Below are positions 6,180 to 14,091 of a stretch of DNA of 14,231 nt, in pieces. Positions within the stretch are counted from its first letter, which is position 1, and each line of letters begins with the position of its first letter. A program made the translations under genes and the position numbers. The notes beneath the pieces are model-generated. The model did no database searches. It was not told the DNA's origin and saw nothing but the letters and a program-made list of their open reading frames with translations. Source of the DNA: Gammaproteobacteria bacterium (GTDB lineage: Bacteria; Pseudomonadota; Gammaproteobacteria; Pseudomonadales; Azotimanducaceae); NCBI GenBank assembly GCA_002719135.1, contig PBGU01000014.1:32298-46528 (forward strand), read 5' to 3'.

Positions 6180-7555
6180 TGGCAAAAGCTAAAATCGCGT
6201 ACGTCTGTGAGGATTGCGGTGCCGATCACAGCAAATGGCAGGGCCAATGTTCGGCATGTGCCAGCTGGAACACGTTGAAACAGATCACCGTGTCGAAACA
6301 TACGTCCGTCGTCGAAGGTGTCGTAACTGGATTCAGCGGGGCTGCAACCAGCGTCCAAAAACTCGCGGACATTCGACTAGAAGGTAGTACGCGAATTCAA
6401 ACGGGACTAAGTGAGCTTGATCGCGTTCTTGGCGGGGGCCTTGTTCCGGGCTCCGTAGTCTTGATCGGTGGTGAGCCAGGCGCGGGTAAGTCGACGCTAT
6501 TGCTACAAGTAGTGACGGAGCTGGCAAAAAAAATCCCGTGTTTGTACGTGAGCGGTGAAGAATCGCATCAACAAATCGCGGAACGAGCCCGGCGACTCGG
6601 GTTGCCTGATGCGAATGTCCAGATTGCGTTCTTAACGTTTGCTGAGCATGTGGCGGAACTCGTCACAAAGGAGCGCCCAGGCGTCGTCATCATCGATTCC
6701 ATTCAGGTGATGCAAATGAGCGGCGTCGAAAGCGCCCCCGGAAGCGTGACGCAGGTACGAGAGTCGGCCGCTTTCCTCACTCGTTTAGCCAAGCAAACGG
6801 GCACGGCGATAGTCTTGGTGGGCCACATTACTAAGGAAGGGAATCTCGCTGGACCAAAGATTCTCGAACACATTATTGACTGTTTTTTGATGTTGGATTC
6901 GGCCGCGGGGAGCCGCTTTCGAACGCTTCGTGGGATCAAGAACCGATTTGGAGCAGTGAATGAATTGGGTGTGTTTGCGATGACTGATCGGGGATTGCGC
7001 GAGGTAAAAAATCCTTCAGCGATCTTTCTGGAACGTCCTCAAGAAATGACGCCGGGTAGCGTGGTGACTGTGACCTGGGAAGGCACCCGTCCAATATTGG
7101 TTGAAATCCAGGCATTGGTGGATCAAGTTCAAGGTGGTTATCCAAAGCGCGTTGCGGTCGGTCTAGATGGGCAACGATTAGAGATGCATCTGGCGGTGAT
7201 GCATCGCCACTGTGGCGTGTCGCTTGCTGACCAAGACGTTTTTGCGAATGTTGCAGGCGGGGCTCGAGTTGCGGAGACCGCTGCCGATCTTGCCCTTCTG
7301 GTCGCCGTTTTCTCTAGTTTTCGAAACAAAGCGCTACCCAAAGACCTCGTCGTCTTTGGTGAACTCGGGCTGACAGGCGAAATTCGACCAGTACCCAACG
7401 GGCAAGAGCGGCTTCGTGAAGCACAAAAACACGGATTCACTCAAGCGCTGGTTCCTCGCGCAAACCGCCCGCGAGCACCCATTGCTGGAATCGAGGTGCA
7501 AACGATGGCCTCACTGTCGGATGTGCTTGACGCAGTCTCCACCATGATTCTGTGA
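6179..7555 (+). CDS. radA: DNA repair protein RadA (Sms)
   Basis: RadA is a hexameric DnaB-like, ATP-driven branch-migration helicase that works with RecA in recombinational repair. The 458-residue protein has an N-terminal zinc finger (C10, C13, C24, C27). A RecA-like core follows, with Walker A GEPGAGKS at 98-105 and the RadA-specific KNRFG at 254-258. The C-terminal domain is Lon-protease-like (about 280-458), with GELGLTGEIRPV near 394. Length and motifs are normal (E. coli 460 aa). ATG 6179 overlaps the dnaB stop by one base, so its expression is probably tied to dnaB and to the LexA box in front of it. It is convergent with ettA, 31 bp away, with no obvious terminator between them. Confidence 0.97.
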   Translation: MAKAKIAYVCEDCGADHSKWQGQCSACASWNTLKQITVSKHTSVVEGVVTGFSGAATSVQKLADIRLEGSTRIQTGLSELDRVLGGGLVPGSVVLIGGEPGAGKSTLLLQVVTELAKKIPCLYVSGEESHQQIAERARRLGLPDANVQIAFLTFAEHVAELVTKERPGVVIIDSIQVMQMSGVESAPGSVTQVRESAAFLTRLAKQTGTAIVLVGHITKEGNLAGPKILEHIIDCFLMLDSAAGSRFRTLRGIKNRFGAVNELGVFAMTDRGLREVKNPSAIFLERPQEMTPGSVVTVTWEGTRPILVEIQALVDQVQGGYPKRVAVGLDGQRLEMHLAVMHRHCGVSLADQDVFANVAGGARVAETAADLALLVAVFSSFRNKALPKDLVVFGELGLTGEIRPVPNGQERLREAQKHGFTQALVPRANRPRAPIAGIEVQTMASLSDVLDAVSTMIL

Positions 7556-7586
7556 GCGTTTCTTCGGTTTAATTCGCGCAGGTGTT

Positions 7587-9266
7587 TCAGCGTGCTAGAG
7601 GTTTGTATTGAATACGAGTTGGTCTAATCCCTTCGCCGAGCTGTGCACGTCTCTTTTGGAAGTCTTTTTCGTAATCGGAGTAATTTCCGTCGAAAAACGT
7701 AATTGAGCTATTTCCCTCAAACGCCAGGATATGAGTTGCAATGCGGTCAAGAAACCAACGATCGTGTGAAATAACTAATGCGCTACCCGGAAAATTTAAC
7801 AGGGCCTCCTCGAGAGCTCTTAGTGTTTCGACGTCGAGATCGTTGGTCGGTTCGTCGAGGAGCATGACGTTTCCTCCGCGTCGAAGTACTTTGGCGAGAT
7901 GGACTCGATTGCGTTCGCCACCGGAAAGCTGACCGACGCGCTTCTGCTGATCTGAGCCACGAAAGTTGAAACGACCCGCATAAGCCCGAGAGTTAAGTTC
8001 GTAGTTACCGACGCGGATAATGTCCTGGCCTGCTGAAATTTCTTCCCAAACGGTTTTGTCGTTCGAGAGCGAGTCGCGGGATTGATCAACGTAGGCGAGT
8101 TCGACGCTTGAGCCGAACGAGAATTGACCTTCGTCGGCTTTGGCTTCACCCGTCAACAGGTTAAAAAGCGTTGTTTTGCCGGTTCCGTTTCCACCGATGA
8201 TGCCGACGATTGAGCCTGGTGCGATTTCAAGACTGAGCTTGTCGATTAAAAGATGTTTGTCATAACTCTTGGACAAAGACGATATCGAAAGCACGTGGTC
8301 GCCGAGGCGAGGGCCGGGGGGAATATACAGCTCAGCGGTTTCGTTACGCTTCTGCACTTCGACAGACATAAGTTCGTCGAAGCGTTGGAGACGCGCTTTG
8401 CTTTTGGATTGCCGCCCTCGGGGATTTGCCCGAACCCAATCAAGTTCTGCTTTGATTGCGCGTTGGCGGGAATGTTCGGAGCGAGCTTCCAGTTCCAGAC
8501 GACGGTCTTTTGCCTCGAGCCAGGCGGTATAATTCCCCTCGAAAGGAATTCCTTTGCCTCGGTCGAGTTCTAATATCCAGCCGGCGACGTTGTCGAGAAA
8601 ATAACGGTCATGGGTCACGGCAACGACTGTCCCGGGATAGTCCTGAAGAAATCGTTCGAGCCAAGCGACACTTTCGGCATCCAGATGGTTGGTTGGCTCG
8701 TCGAGTAGCAACATGTCGGGTTTAGCTAAAAGCAAGGAGCAGAGGGCAACGCGACGGCGCTCTCCACCCGAAAGCGTCTCTATCTGAGCGTCCCAGGGGG
8801 GTAGTCGGAGTGCATCAGCGGCGATTTCAAGAGATCGTTCGAGTCCCCAACCATCCAAAGCCTCAATTCGTTCAGTCAATTCGCCTTGCTTTTCGATGAG
8901 ACGGTTCGTTTCGTCATCGTCGAGAGCTTCAGCAAAACGGTTCGATACGGTTTCAAATTCTTCAAGCAAACGCATCGTGTCTTCGAGTCCAAATTCGACG
9001 TTACCTCGTACGTCGGTCGTTGGATCAAGTGTGGGTTCCTGAGGTAAGAGCCCAACTTTTAGATCCTTCTGAGGTCGTGCTTCGCCCTCAAACTCTCGGT
9101 CTACGCCTGCCAGGATGCGCAGAAGCGACGATTTACCCGAGCCATTTAATCCCAACACCCCGATTTTCGCTCCGGGAAAAAAGGACAGCGAGATATTGTC
9201 GAGAATTCGACGACCTGGGGGGACGGTTTTGGAAACCCCCTGCATGGTAAAGACGTACTGTGGCAC
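7587..9266 (-). CDS. ettA: Energy-dependent translational throttle protein EttA (ABC-F)
   Basis: EttA is a soluble ABC-F ATPase that binds the ribosomal E site and gates the first elongation steps according to the ATP/ADP ratio. The 559-residue product aligns with E. coli EttA (555 aa) throughout. ABC1 has Walker A GLNGSGKSS at 39-47, signature LSGGE at 165-169 and LLLDEP with E190. The arm region lies around 83-140 and the P-site tRNA-interacting linker around 245-320. ABC2 has Walker A GGNGTGKTT at 358-366, LSGGE at 447-451 and LLDEP with E472. There is no transmembrane domain. The start is GTG (9264-9266), because it gives MPQYVFTM, which matches the family N-terminus; the next ATG lies seven codons inside. 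The upstream Shine-Dalgarno is weak. The gene diverges from glyA. Confidence 0.96.
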   Translation of the reverse strand: MPQYVFTMQGVSKTVPPGRRILDNISLSFFPGAKIGVLGLNGSGKSSLLRILAGVDREFEGEARPQKDLKVGLLPQEPTLDPTTDVRGNVEFGLEDTMRLLEEFETVSNRFAEALDDDETNRLIEKQGELTERIEALDGWGLERSLEIAADALRLPPWDAQIETLSGGERRRVALCSLLLAKPDMLLLDEPTNHLDAESVAWLERFLQDYPGTVVAVTHDRYFLDNVAGWILELDRGKGIPFEGNYTAWLEAKDRRLELEARSEHSRQRAIKAELDWVRANPRGRQSKSKARLQRFDELMSVEVQKRNETAELYIPPGPRLGDHVLSISSLSKSYDKHLLIDKLSLEIAPGSIVGIIGGNGTGKTTLFNLLTGEAKADEGQFSFGSSVELAYVDQSRDSLSNDKTVWEEISAGQDIIRVGNYELNSRAYAGRFNFRGSDQQKRVGQLSGGERNRVHLAKVLRRGGNVMLLDEPTNDLDVETLRALEEALLNFPGSALVISHDRWFLDRIATHILAFEGNSSITFFDGNYSDYEKDFQKRRAQLGEGIRPTRIQYKPLAR

Positions 9267-9279
9267 GCAGAAACCCGGG

Positions 9280-9293
9280 CTTTAGCACTAAAG
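9280..9293. repeat. 14-bp palindrome in the ettA-glyA divergent region
   Basis: CTTTAG-CA-CTAAAG is a perfect inverted repeat with 6-bp arms and a 2-base centre. It lies 14 bp upstream of the ettA GTG, within its likely 5' untranslated region. Upstream on the minus strand, TTGCTT and CAAAAT spaced by 16 bp could be the ettA promoter. A centre of two bases is too short for a stable RNA hairpin, so a protein-binding site is the more likely role if it has one. Confidence 0.5.
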
Positions 9294-9406
9294 GGAGCAT
9301 TTTGAAGGATGGCGGCGCCGAAGCAAGGCGGTGGTGAGAAGGACTCGGTTTTGGGCGCAGGGCCTGGTGTAAGATGCGCGCTGTCACGAGATTTGAGGGC
9401 ATGGGG

Positions 9407-10663
9407 ATGTTCGACAGGGACGCCACCATCGAAGGGTTCGACGAAGAAATCTGGCAAGCGATTCAGGATGAAAACGTGCGCCAAGAGGAGCATGTTGAAC
9501 TCATCGCGTCGGAAAACTATGCGAGCCCGAGAATATTGGCTGCTCAGGGTAGTGTACTGACCAATAAATATGCCGAAGGTTATCCCCGGAAACGTTATTA
9601 CGGTGGTTGCGAAAATGTCGATCGAGTGGAAGAGATCGCGATCGAGCGCGCGAAGGTATTGTTTGGGGCCGATTACGCTAACGTCCAACCGCACTCGGGT
9701 TCGCAGGCCAACGCCGCGGTTTATCTAGCGCTATTGGAACCCGGCGACACGGTTTTGGGGATGAGCCTTGCCGATGGCGGACATCTCACGCATGGGGCGC
9801 CCGTAAATTTTTCCGGAAAGTTATACAACGCCGTTCAGTACGGACTTGATGCTGTGACGGGAGAGGTCGATTACGCAAGAGTCGAAGAATTAGCAGTGCA
9901 ACATCGTCCAAGACTCCTAATGGCAGGATTTTCCGCTTACAGCAGGACCATGAATTGGCAACGGTTTCGAGAGATTGCTGATTCGGTCGGCGCGTATCTC
10001 GTGGTCGATATGGCGCATGTGGCTGGATTGGTGGCTGCCGAACTTTATCCTAATCCCGTATCGATTGCCGATGTCACGACATCGACCACCCACAAAACTT
10101 TAGGGGGGCCAAGGGGCGGGATCATCTTGGCTCGTGCCGACGCAGACATAGAAAAGAAACTCAACTCGGCACTTTTCCCTGGTTCCCAGGGTGGACCACT
10201 CATGCATGTCATTGCGGCAAAGGCTGTTTGTTTCAAGGAAGCGATGACGGACGAGTTTCGGTCGTACCAACAGTGTGTTCTGAACAATGCCCGGATGATG
10301 GCGGGATCGTTCCAGGATCGGGGTTATAAAGTGGTTTCTAACGGCACCGACAATCACTTATTTTTGCTCGATCTCGTAGATAAAGGTATTACTGGAAAAG
10401 CGGCCGACGCCGCCCTTGGGCGCGCCAACATCACGGTCAATAAAAATGCTGTGCCCAATGATCCGCGATCGCCCTTTGTCACGAGCGGTCTTCGGATAGG
10501 CTCTCCTGCAGTTACCAGACGTGGCTTCGGAGAGGAGGAGTGTCGAACGCTGACGGGTTGGATGTGTGACATCCTGGATGACATAGGTAACGACAATATG
10601 ATCGGAACCGTCCAACGGCGAGTTATTGAGCTCTGTAAAGGGTTCCCCGTGTACGGGAGCTAA
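9407..10663 (+). CDS. glyA: Serine hydroxymethyltransferase
   Basis: GlyA interconverts serine plus tetrahydrofolate with glycine plus 5,10-methylene-tetrahydrofolate, a PLP-dependent reaction that is the main source of one-carbon units. With the start at ATG 9407 the product is 418 aa, against 417 in E. coli, and GAGGG (9395-9399) sits 7 bases upstream. In-frame ATGs at 9374 and 9401 fit worse. RQEEHVELIASENYAS, NVQPHSGSQAN, GGHLTHG with H126, VVDMAHVAGL, and TTHKTLGGPRGG with the PLP lysine K230 are all present. Two otherwise conserved spots differ from E. coli: R61 in YPRKRYYGG (Gly in E. coli) and D123 in LADGGH (His in E. coli). nrdR starts 9 bases after the stop. The promoter is unclear; TAAGAT at 9370-9375 is a possible -10 box. 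Confidence 0.97.
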   Translation: MFDRDATIEGFDEEIWQAIQDENVRQEEHVELIASENYASPRILAAQGSVLTNKYAEGYPRKRYYGGCENVDRVEEIAIERAKVLFGADYANVQPHSGSQANAAVYLALLEPGDTVLGMSLADGGHLTHGAPVNFSGKLYNAVQYGLDAVTGEVDYARVEELAVQHRPRLLMAGFSAYSRTMNWQRFREIADSVGAYLVVDMAHVAGLVAAELYPNPVSIADVTTSTTHKTLGGPRGGIILARADADIEKKLNSALFPGSQGGPLMHVIAAKAVCFKEAMTDEFRSYQQCVLNNARMMAGSFQDRGYKVVSNGTDNHLFLLDLVDKGITGKAADAALGRANITVNKNAVPNDPRSPFVTSGLRIGSPAVTRRGFGEEECRTLTGWMCDILDDIGNDNMIGTVQRRVIELCKGFPVYGS

Positions 10664-10672
10664 CGATCTCTC

Positions 10673-11131
10673 ATGCATTGTCCATTCTGTAGTGATCAAG
10701 ATACGAAGGTTATTGACTCCCGTCTCGTGGCCGATGGTGATCAGGTCCGCCGGCGTCGCGAATGTCTGATCTGTAAAGAGCGATTCACCACATTTGAAAC
10801 CGCCGAGTTGGTGATGCCTCGGGTTATCAAAAGTGATGGCGCACGCGAGCCTTTCGACGAGGCCAAATTGCGGTCGGGACTGTTACGAGCTCTGGAGAAA
10901 CGTCCCGTCGACACAGAGGTGGTCGAGACGAGCATCAACCGAATTCTCCATGAACTACGCTCCTCGGGTGAGCGCGAAGTCCCTTCTCGCTTGGTGGGCG
11001 AAACGGTAATGAAAGAGCTCAAAAGGGTCGATGTCGTTGCTTATGTTCGGTTTGCGTCGGTATATAGGGACTTTCAGGATGTAAGCGAGTTCCAGGACGA
11101 GATAAGTAAGCTCAAGCTGGAACTGGAATGA
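10673..11131 (+). CDS. nrdR: Transcriptional repressor NrdR
   Basis: NrdR represses ribonucleotide reductase genes in response to dATP/ATP. The 152-residue product has an N-terminal zinc ribbon with C3, C6, C31 and C34, including MHCPFC and RRRRECLIC. This is followed by FTTFETAELVMPRVIKSDG and an ATP-cone domain (about 49-139) with EPFDEAKLRSGLLRALEKRPV and VAYVRFASVYRDF. It is nearly the length of E. coli NrdR (149 aa). No nrd genes or convincing NrdR boxes are in the window, so its targets lie elsewhere. The gene sits between glyA and ribD as in many proteobacteria, and its stop overlaps the ribD start by 4 bp (ATGA). Confidence 0.97.
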   Translation: MHCPFCSDQDTKVIDSRLVADGDQVRRRRECLICKERFTTFETAELVMPRVIKSDGAREPFDEAKLRSGLLRALEKRPVDTEVVETSINRILHELRSSGEREVPSRLVGETVMKELKRVDVVAYVRFASVYRDFQDVSEFQDEISKLKLELE

Positions 11132-12198
11132 CGGTCCCGGCGGTGGACCGGTTATACCTCCGCTCGGCGATAAGGTTGGCGGAAAAGGGACTCTTTTCGG
11201 TTACCATGAATAACCCGCGAGTGGGCTGCCTGTTAGTAAAAAGCGGCCATATTATTGGTCAGGGATGGCATCGCGAGGATGGTGGTCCGCACGCTGAGAT
11301 CGATGCGTTAAGTAATACTGTTGAGGATCCACGCGGTAGTACCGCCTATATTTCGCTCGAACCGTGTTGTTGGGAGGGGCGAACCCCTCCTTGTACAACT
11401 GCGCTTATCAAGGCCGGGATCGCTCGGACGGTGATTGCAGCCAGAGATCCTCATCCGCGGGTCGCTGGCGGTGGTGTGCGGGCGTTGTTGGATGCAGGAA
11501 TAGAAGTGACGGAAGAAAACTTACCGGAAGAAACCGACGCGCTAAATCCTGGCCCACTGATGCGCGGCGAAAACAATCGGCCGTTTGTACGTCTCAAAAC
11601 CGCGATTTCTATCGATGGACGTACGGCGATGGCAGATGGACAGAGTCGTTGGATAACGGGCGAGGAGGCGCGTGCGGACGCGCAATATTGGCGAGCTCGC
11701 AGCGCGGCTATTATCACGGGCGTAGGCACGGTGATTGCGGATGACCCTAGGTTAAACGTCCGCGATCAACGCTTCGGCAATGCGAAGCCCCTTCGGGTCG
11801 TAGTTGATACGCGGGGACGCACACCTCGTGATGCCGCTTTGTTTGGGGAGAAGGGTCGGATCGCGATCGTATGTGCGAAGGGAGTGGAATCTATTAACCG
11901 TGCGGAGATGTGGGAACAGCAAGTTGGTCCAGCTATCGATTTGGCGAAGCTATTGGAAACGTTGTCGGACCAGGGCTGCAACGAAGTGCTTGTAGAAGCC
12001 GGGGCAACACTAAACGCTAGTTTTTTAGGACAAGGGCTTTGGGACGAAATGATCGTGTATATAGCGCCGCGTCTTATGGGTGATACAGCGAGACCGTTGG
12101 CAGCGCTTGGTTTTACCGGTATGGATGAGGCGATTTCCACTACCGTGAAGTCGATCGACACACTGGGCCCCGACCTTCGAATCGTTCTTACACCGTGA
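11128..12198 (+). CDS. ribD: Bifunctional riboflavin biosynthesis deaminase/reductase RibD
   Basis: RibD carries out the second and third steps of riboflavin synthesis: deamination of the pyrimidine produced from GTP, then NADPH-dependent reduction of its ribosyl side chain. The 356-residue product (E. coli 367) has an N-terminal zinc deaminase domain (1 to about 145). There GGPHAEIDAL supplies H55 and E57, and EPCCWEGRTPPC supplies C80 and C89. The C-terminal reductase domain (about 148-356) begins with RPFVRLKTAISIDGRTA. In the zinc loop the usual Ser-His after the first cysteine is replaced by Cys81-Trp82; the zinc ligands themselves are intact. It is joined to nrdR (ATGA) and nusB (GTGA) by 4-bp overlaps. 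The riboflavin genes that normally follow are not here. Confidence 0.96.
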   Translation: MTVPAVDRLYLRSAIRLAEKGLFSVTMNNPRVGCLLVKSGHIIGQGWHREDGGPHAEIDALSNTVEDPRGSTAYISLEPCCWEGRTPPCTTALIKAGIARTVIAARDPHPRVAGGGVRALLDAGIEVTEENLPEETDALNPGPLMRGENNRPFVRLKTAISIDGRTAMADGQSRWITGEEARADAQYWRARSAAIITGVGTVIADDPRLNVRDQRFGNAKPLRVVVDTRGRTPRDAALFGEKGRIAIVCAKGVESINRAEMWEQQVGPAIDLAKLLETLSDQGCNEVLVEAGATLNASFLGQGLWDEMIVYIAPRLMGDTARPLAALGFTGMDEAISTTVKSIDTLGPDLRIVLTP

Positions 12199-12629
12199 CG
12201 TCTTCCAAAGTGGATCCGCGCGCGCGTAGGCGTGCCCGTCGAGCCCTACTGCAAGCCCTATACCAGTCGCAGCTCTCGGGTGCTGACGCGGAGTCGATGT
12301 GTGGTCAGTTTCGTCAAAGTGGTGCGCTCGATGGGGCCGATACGACGTTTTTTGACGAATGTTTGCATCAGATTCTGCGCACGAGCGCTAAGCTTGATGA
12401 GGCGTACCAACCTTTTTTGGATCGATCAGCCGACAAGCTTGGATATGTCGAGCGGGGCGTACTTAGAGCCGGGACATTCGAACTCGAAGAATGCATCGAA
12501 ATCCCCGTTGGGGTGGTCATCAACGAATGGGTTGAGTTGGCTAAACTCTTTGGTGCGGAGCAGAGTTTCAAATTCGTTAACGGTGTCCTCGACGCCGTCG
12601 CGCGGGACGTACGAGACTCGGAGCAATGA
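12195..12629 (+). CDS. nusB: Transcription antitermination factor NusB
   Basis: NusB binds boxA RNA together with S10 (NusE) and allows RNA polymerase to read through rRNA operons. The 144-residue, all-helical product matches E. coli NusB (139 aa). It has the basic N-terminal stretch RARRRARRALLQALYQSQLS, then KLGYVERGVLRAGTFEL, VGVVINEWVELAKLFGAEQSFKFVNGVLD. The start is GTG 12195 within a GTGA overlap with the ribD stop, and the stop lies within the ATGA shared with thiL. In E. coli the lumazine synthase gene stands between ribD and nusB; here the two are directly joined. Confidence 0.95.
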   Translation: MTSSKVDPRARRRARRALLQALYQSQLSGADAESMCGQFRQSGALDGADTTFFDECLHQILRTSAKLDEAYQPFLDRSADKLGYVERGVLRAGTFELEECIEIPVGVVINEWVELAKLFGAEQSFKFVNGVLDAVARDVRDSEQ

Positions 12630-13576
12630 ACGAATTTGAACTCATCGACAAAATTGTATCCCTCTTGGGAGACACGACCCATGGTGGAGGTATCAACGTG
12701 GGTCCGGGTGATGATGCAGCGGTACTATCGACGGGTGCGGACGAGCAACTGGTGGTAACCACTGACGTTCTCATCGAAGGAACGCATTTTCCGCCGCGAT
12801 CTAGAAGCGATCTGATTGGTTACCGAGCCATAGCGGTCAATCTATCCGATATCGCGGCAATGGGCGCCGATCCGCGTTTCTTGACGGTTGCGTTAACGCT
12901 CGATCGAGTTGAAGAGGAGTGGGTGGAGGGCTTCGCGAAGGGAATTGCTTTTTGTGCGTCGAAGTATGGAGTCAAGATTGTTGGGGGTAACGTTGCGCGC
13001 GGGGCTCTTTCCGTAGCGGTCACGGCAATTGGCGTTGTCCCAGACGGTCAGTGTTTACTGCGTTCGACTGCGTGTGCTGGCGATGACATTTACGTGACGG
13101 GAGCCATAGGTGCTGCCTCTGCTGCCGTAAGGGATGGCGTGAAAATTCCATTACTTGAGCTCAACGAATTGTGGTTACGACGTGTTGACGACATCTCTTG
13201 TCGCTATTTTATGCCGGTGCCACAACTGCAAATGGGAATCGCATTGAGAGGCGTAGCCTCGGCGGCGATCGATATTAGCGACGGATTGGTGGCCGACCTC
13301 GGTCACATAATACGTTCAAGTGGTGTTGGAGCGGAGATAGACCTAGGCCGCGTGCCAGTCTGGAAAACGTTGGATGCAGAAACCGCCATTGCGGCAAGCG
13401 ACGATTACGAACTCCTTTTTACAGCGCCCCCGCAAGAGTATGAACGTGTCGTAGACCTGGCCGCAGGCGTCAGTACCGAAATTACCCGCATCGGGAAAGT
13501 TACGGCCGGTGAAGCCGTGTCGGTAAGCGGCGAAGTTGGATTTGCCGATTTACCTAAGGGTTATAGCCATTTCTAA
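12626..13576 (+). CDS. thiL: Thiamine-monophosphate kinase
   Basis: ThiL phosphorylates thiamine monophosphate to the active cofactor thiamine diphosphate with ATP. The 316-residue product (E. coli 325) has the PurM-like N-terminal domain with GPGDDAAVL at 26-34, TTDVLIEGTHF and AVNLSDIAAMGADPRFL. The C-terminal domain has AAIDISDGLVADLGHI, DDYELLF and the ending KGYSHF. Two metal or nucleotide-binding motifs differ from E. coli: GGDT is GGNV here (N122), and GGEDYEL is ASDDYEL. I believe similar variants exist in other ThiL proteins, so I expect it to be active. ATG 12626 overlaps the nusB stop, and GGAG lies very close upstream. Confidence 0.95.
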   Translation: MNEFELIDKIVSLLGDTTHGGGINVGPGDDAAVLSTGADEQLVVTTDVLIEGTHFPPRSRSDLIGYRAIAVNLSDIAAMGADPRFLTVALTLDRVEEEWVEGFAKGIAFCASKYGVKIVGGNVARGALSVAVTAIGVVPDGQCLLRSTACAGDDIYVTGAIGAASAAVRDGVKIPLLELNELWLRRVDDISCRYFMPVPQLQMGIALRGVASAAIDISDGLVADLGHIIRSSGVGAEIDLGRVPVWKTLDAETAIAASDDYELLFTAPPQEYERVVDLAAGVSTEITRIGKVTAGEAVSVSGEVGFADLPKGYSHF

Positions 13577-14054
13577 CGGCTTCACAGCCAAAGTACTGAA
13601 GGATCCTTGGGTATTGCTATGTACAGGATTTGGTGTGGGGTTTCTGCCCAGGGTACCGGGGACCTGGGGCTCTCTCCTTGGTATCGGTCTATGGTGGGTT
13701 GTTTTTCACGAGCTGGGGCCGGCGGAATCGATTCTTGTGGTTGGTCTCGCGATTGGCTTTGCGTGGCTCGTTATCCGGCAAACGTGCCGCGCGTACAACA
13801 TCGACGACGAACCCGCGATTGTCATTGATGAGATTGTTGGTCAGTGGATTGCGTTGTTATGGGTTCCGAGATCGTTATGGGTTGTCTGCTTGGCTTTTCT
13901 GTTATTTCGATTACTTGACATTACCAAGCCGTGGCCTGTGTCGTGGGCAGATCGGTCGGTTCGTGGACCGCTCGGAATACTGCTCGATGACGTAATAGCA
14001 GGAATAGCAACCTGTATCGTGGTCCATGCTGTTGTTCGTGTTTTGCCTAGTTAG
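13536..14054 (+). CDS. pgpA: Phosphatidylglycerophosphatase A
   Basis: PgpA removes the phosphate from phosphatidylglycerophosphate to make phosphatidylglycerol in the inner membrane. The conserved core begins with DPWVLLCTGFGVGFLPRVPGTWGSL, shown here in part: GFGVGFLPRVPGTWGSL, then VIDEIVGQWIAL, LDITKPWPVSWAD and LLDDVIAGI, which carry the acidic and Lys-Pro-Trp-Pro signatures. Four or five hydrophobic membrane segments are visible. No ATG or GTG precedes the core in frame. TTG at 13536 or 13542, overlapping thiL by about 40 bp, gives 172 or 170 aa, against 172 aa in E. coli. An ATT at 13569 has AAGGG 9 bases upstream. The true start is unresolved. It is the last gene of the glyA-pgpA run and is followed by a terminator. 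Confidence 0.93.
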   Translation: MDLPIYLRVIAISNGFTAKVLKDPWVLLCTGFGVGFLPRVPGTWGSLLGIGLWWVVFHELGPAESILVVGLAIGFAWLVIRQTCRAYNIDDEPAIVIDEIVGQWIALLWVPRSLWVVCLAFLLFRLLDITKPWPVSWADRSVRGPLGILLDDVIAGIATCIVVHAVVRVLPS

Positions 14055-14091
14055 TGTGGAACTTTCGCGAAACGAAAAAACGTAGCGCAAT

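Noticed and set aside
7556..7586. Possible terminator between radA and ettA
   Set aside because: The 31-bp gap has no inverted repeat followed by a T run on either strand.
8253..8573. Plus-strand frame of 106 aa inside ettA
   Set aside because: It lies wholly antisense to the highly conserved EttA linker and second ABC domain and resembles no family I know.
9374..9406. Upstream ATG codons for glyA
   Set aside because: ATG 9374 has no good Shine-Dalgarno, and 9401 lies one base from GAGGG; 9407 has proper spacing and gives the family length.
9146..9694. 182-aa minus-strand frame spanning the ettA-glyA gap
   Set aside because: It overlaps the conserved start of glyA and the N-terminus of ettA in other frames and has no recognisable domain.
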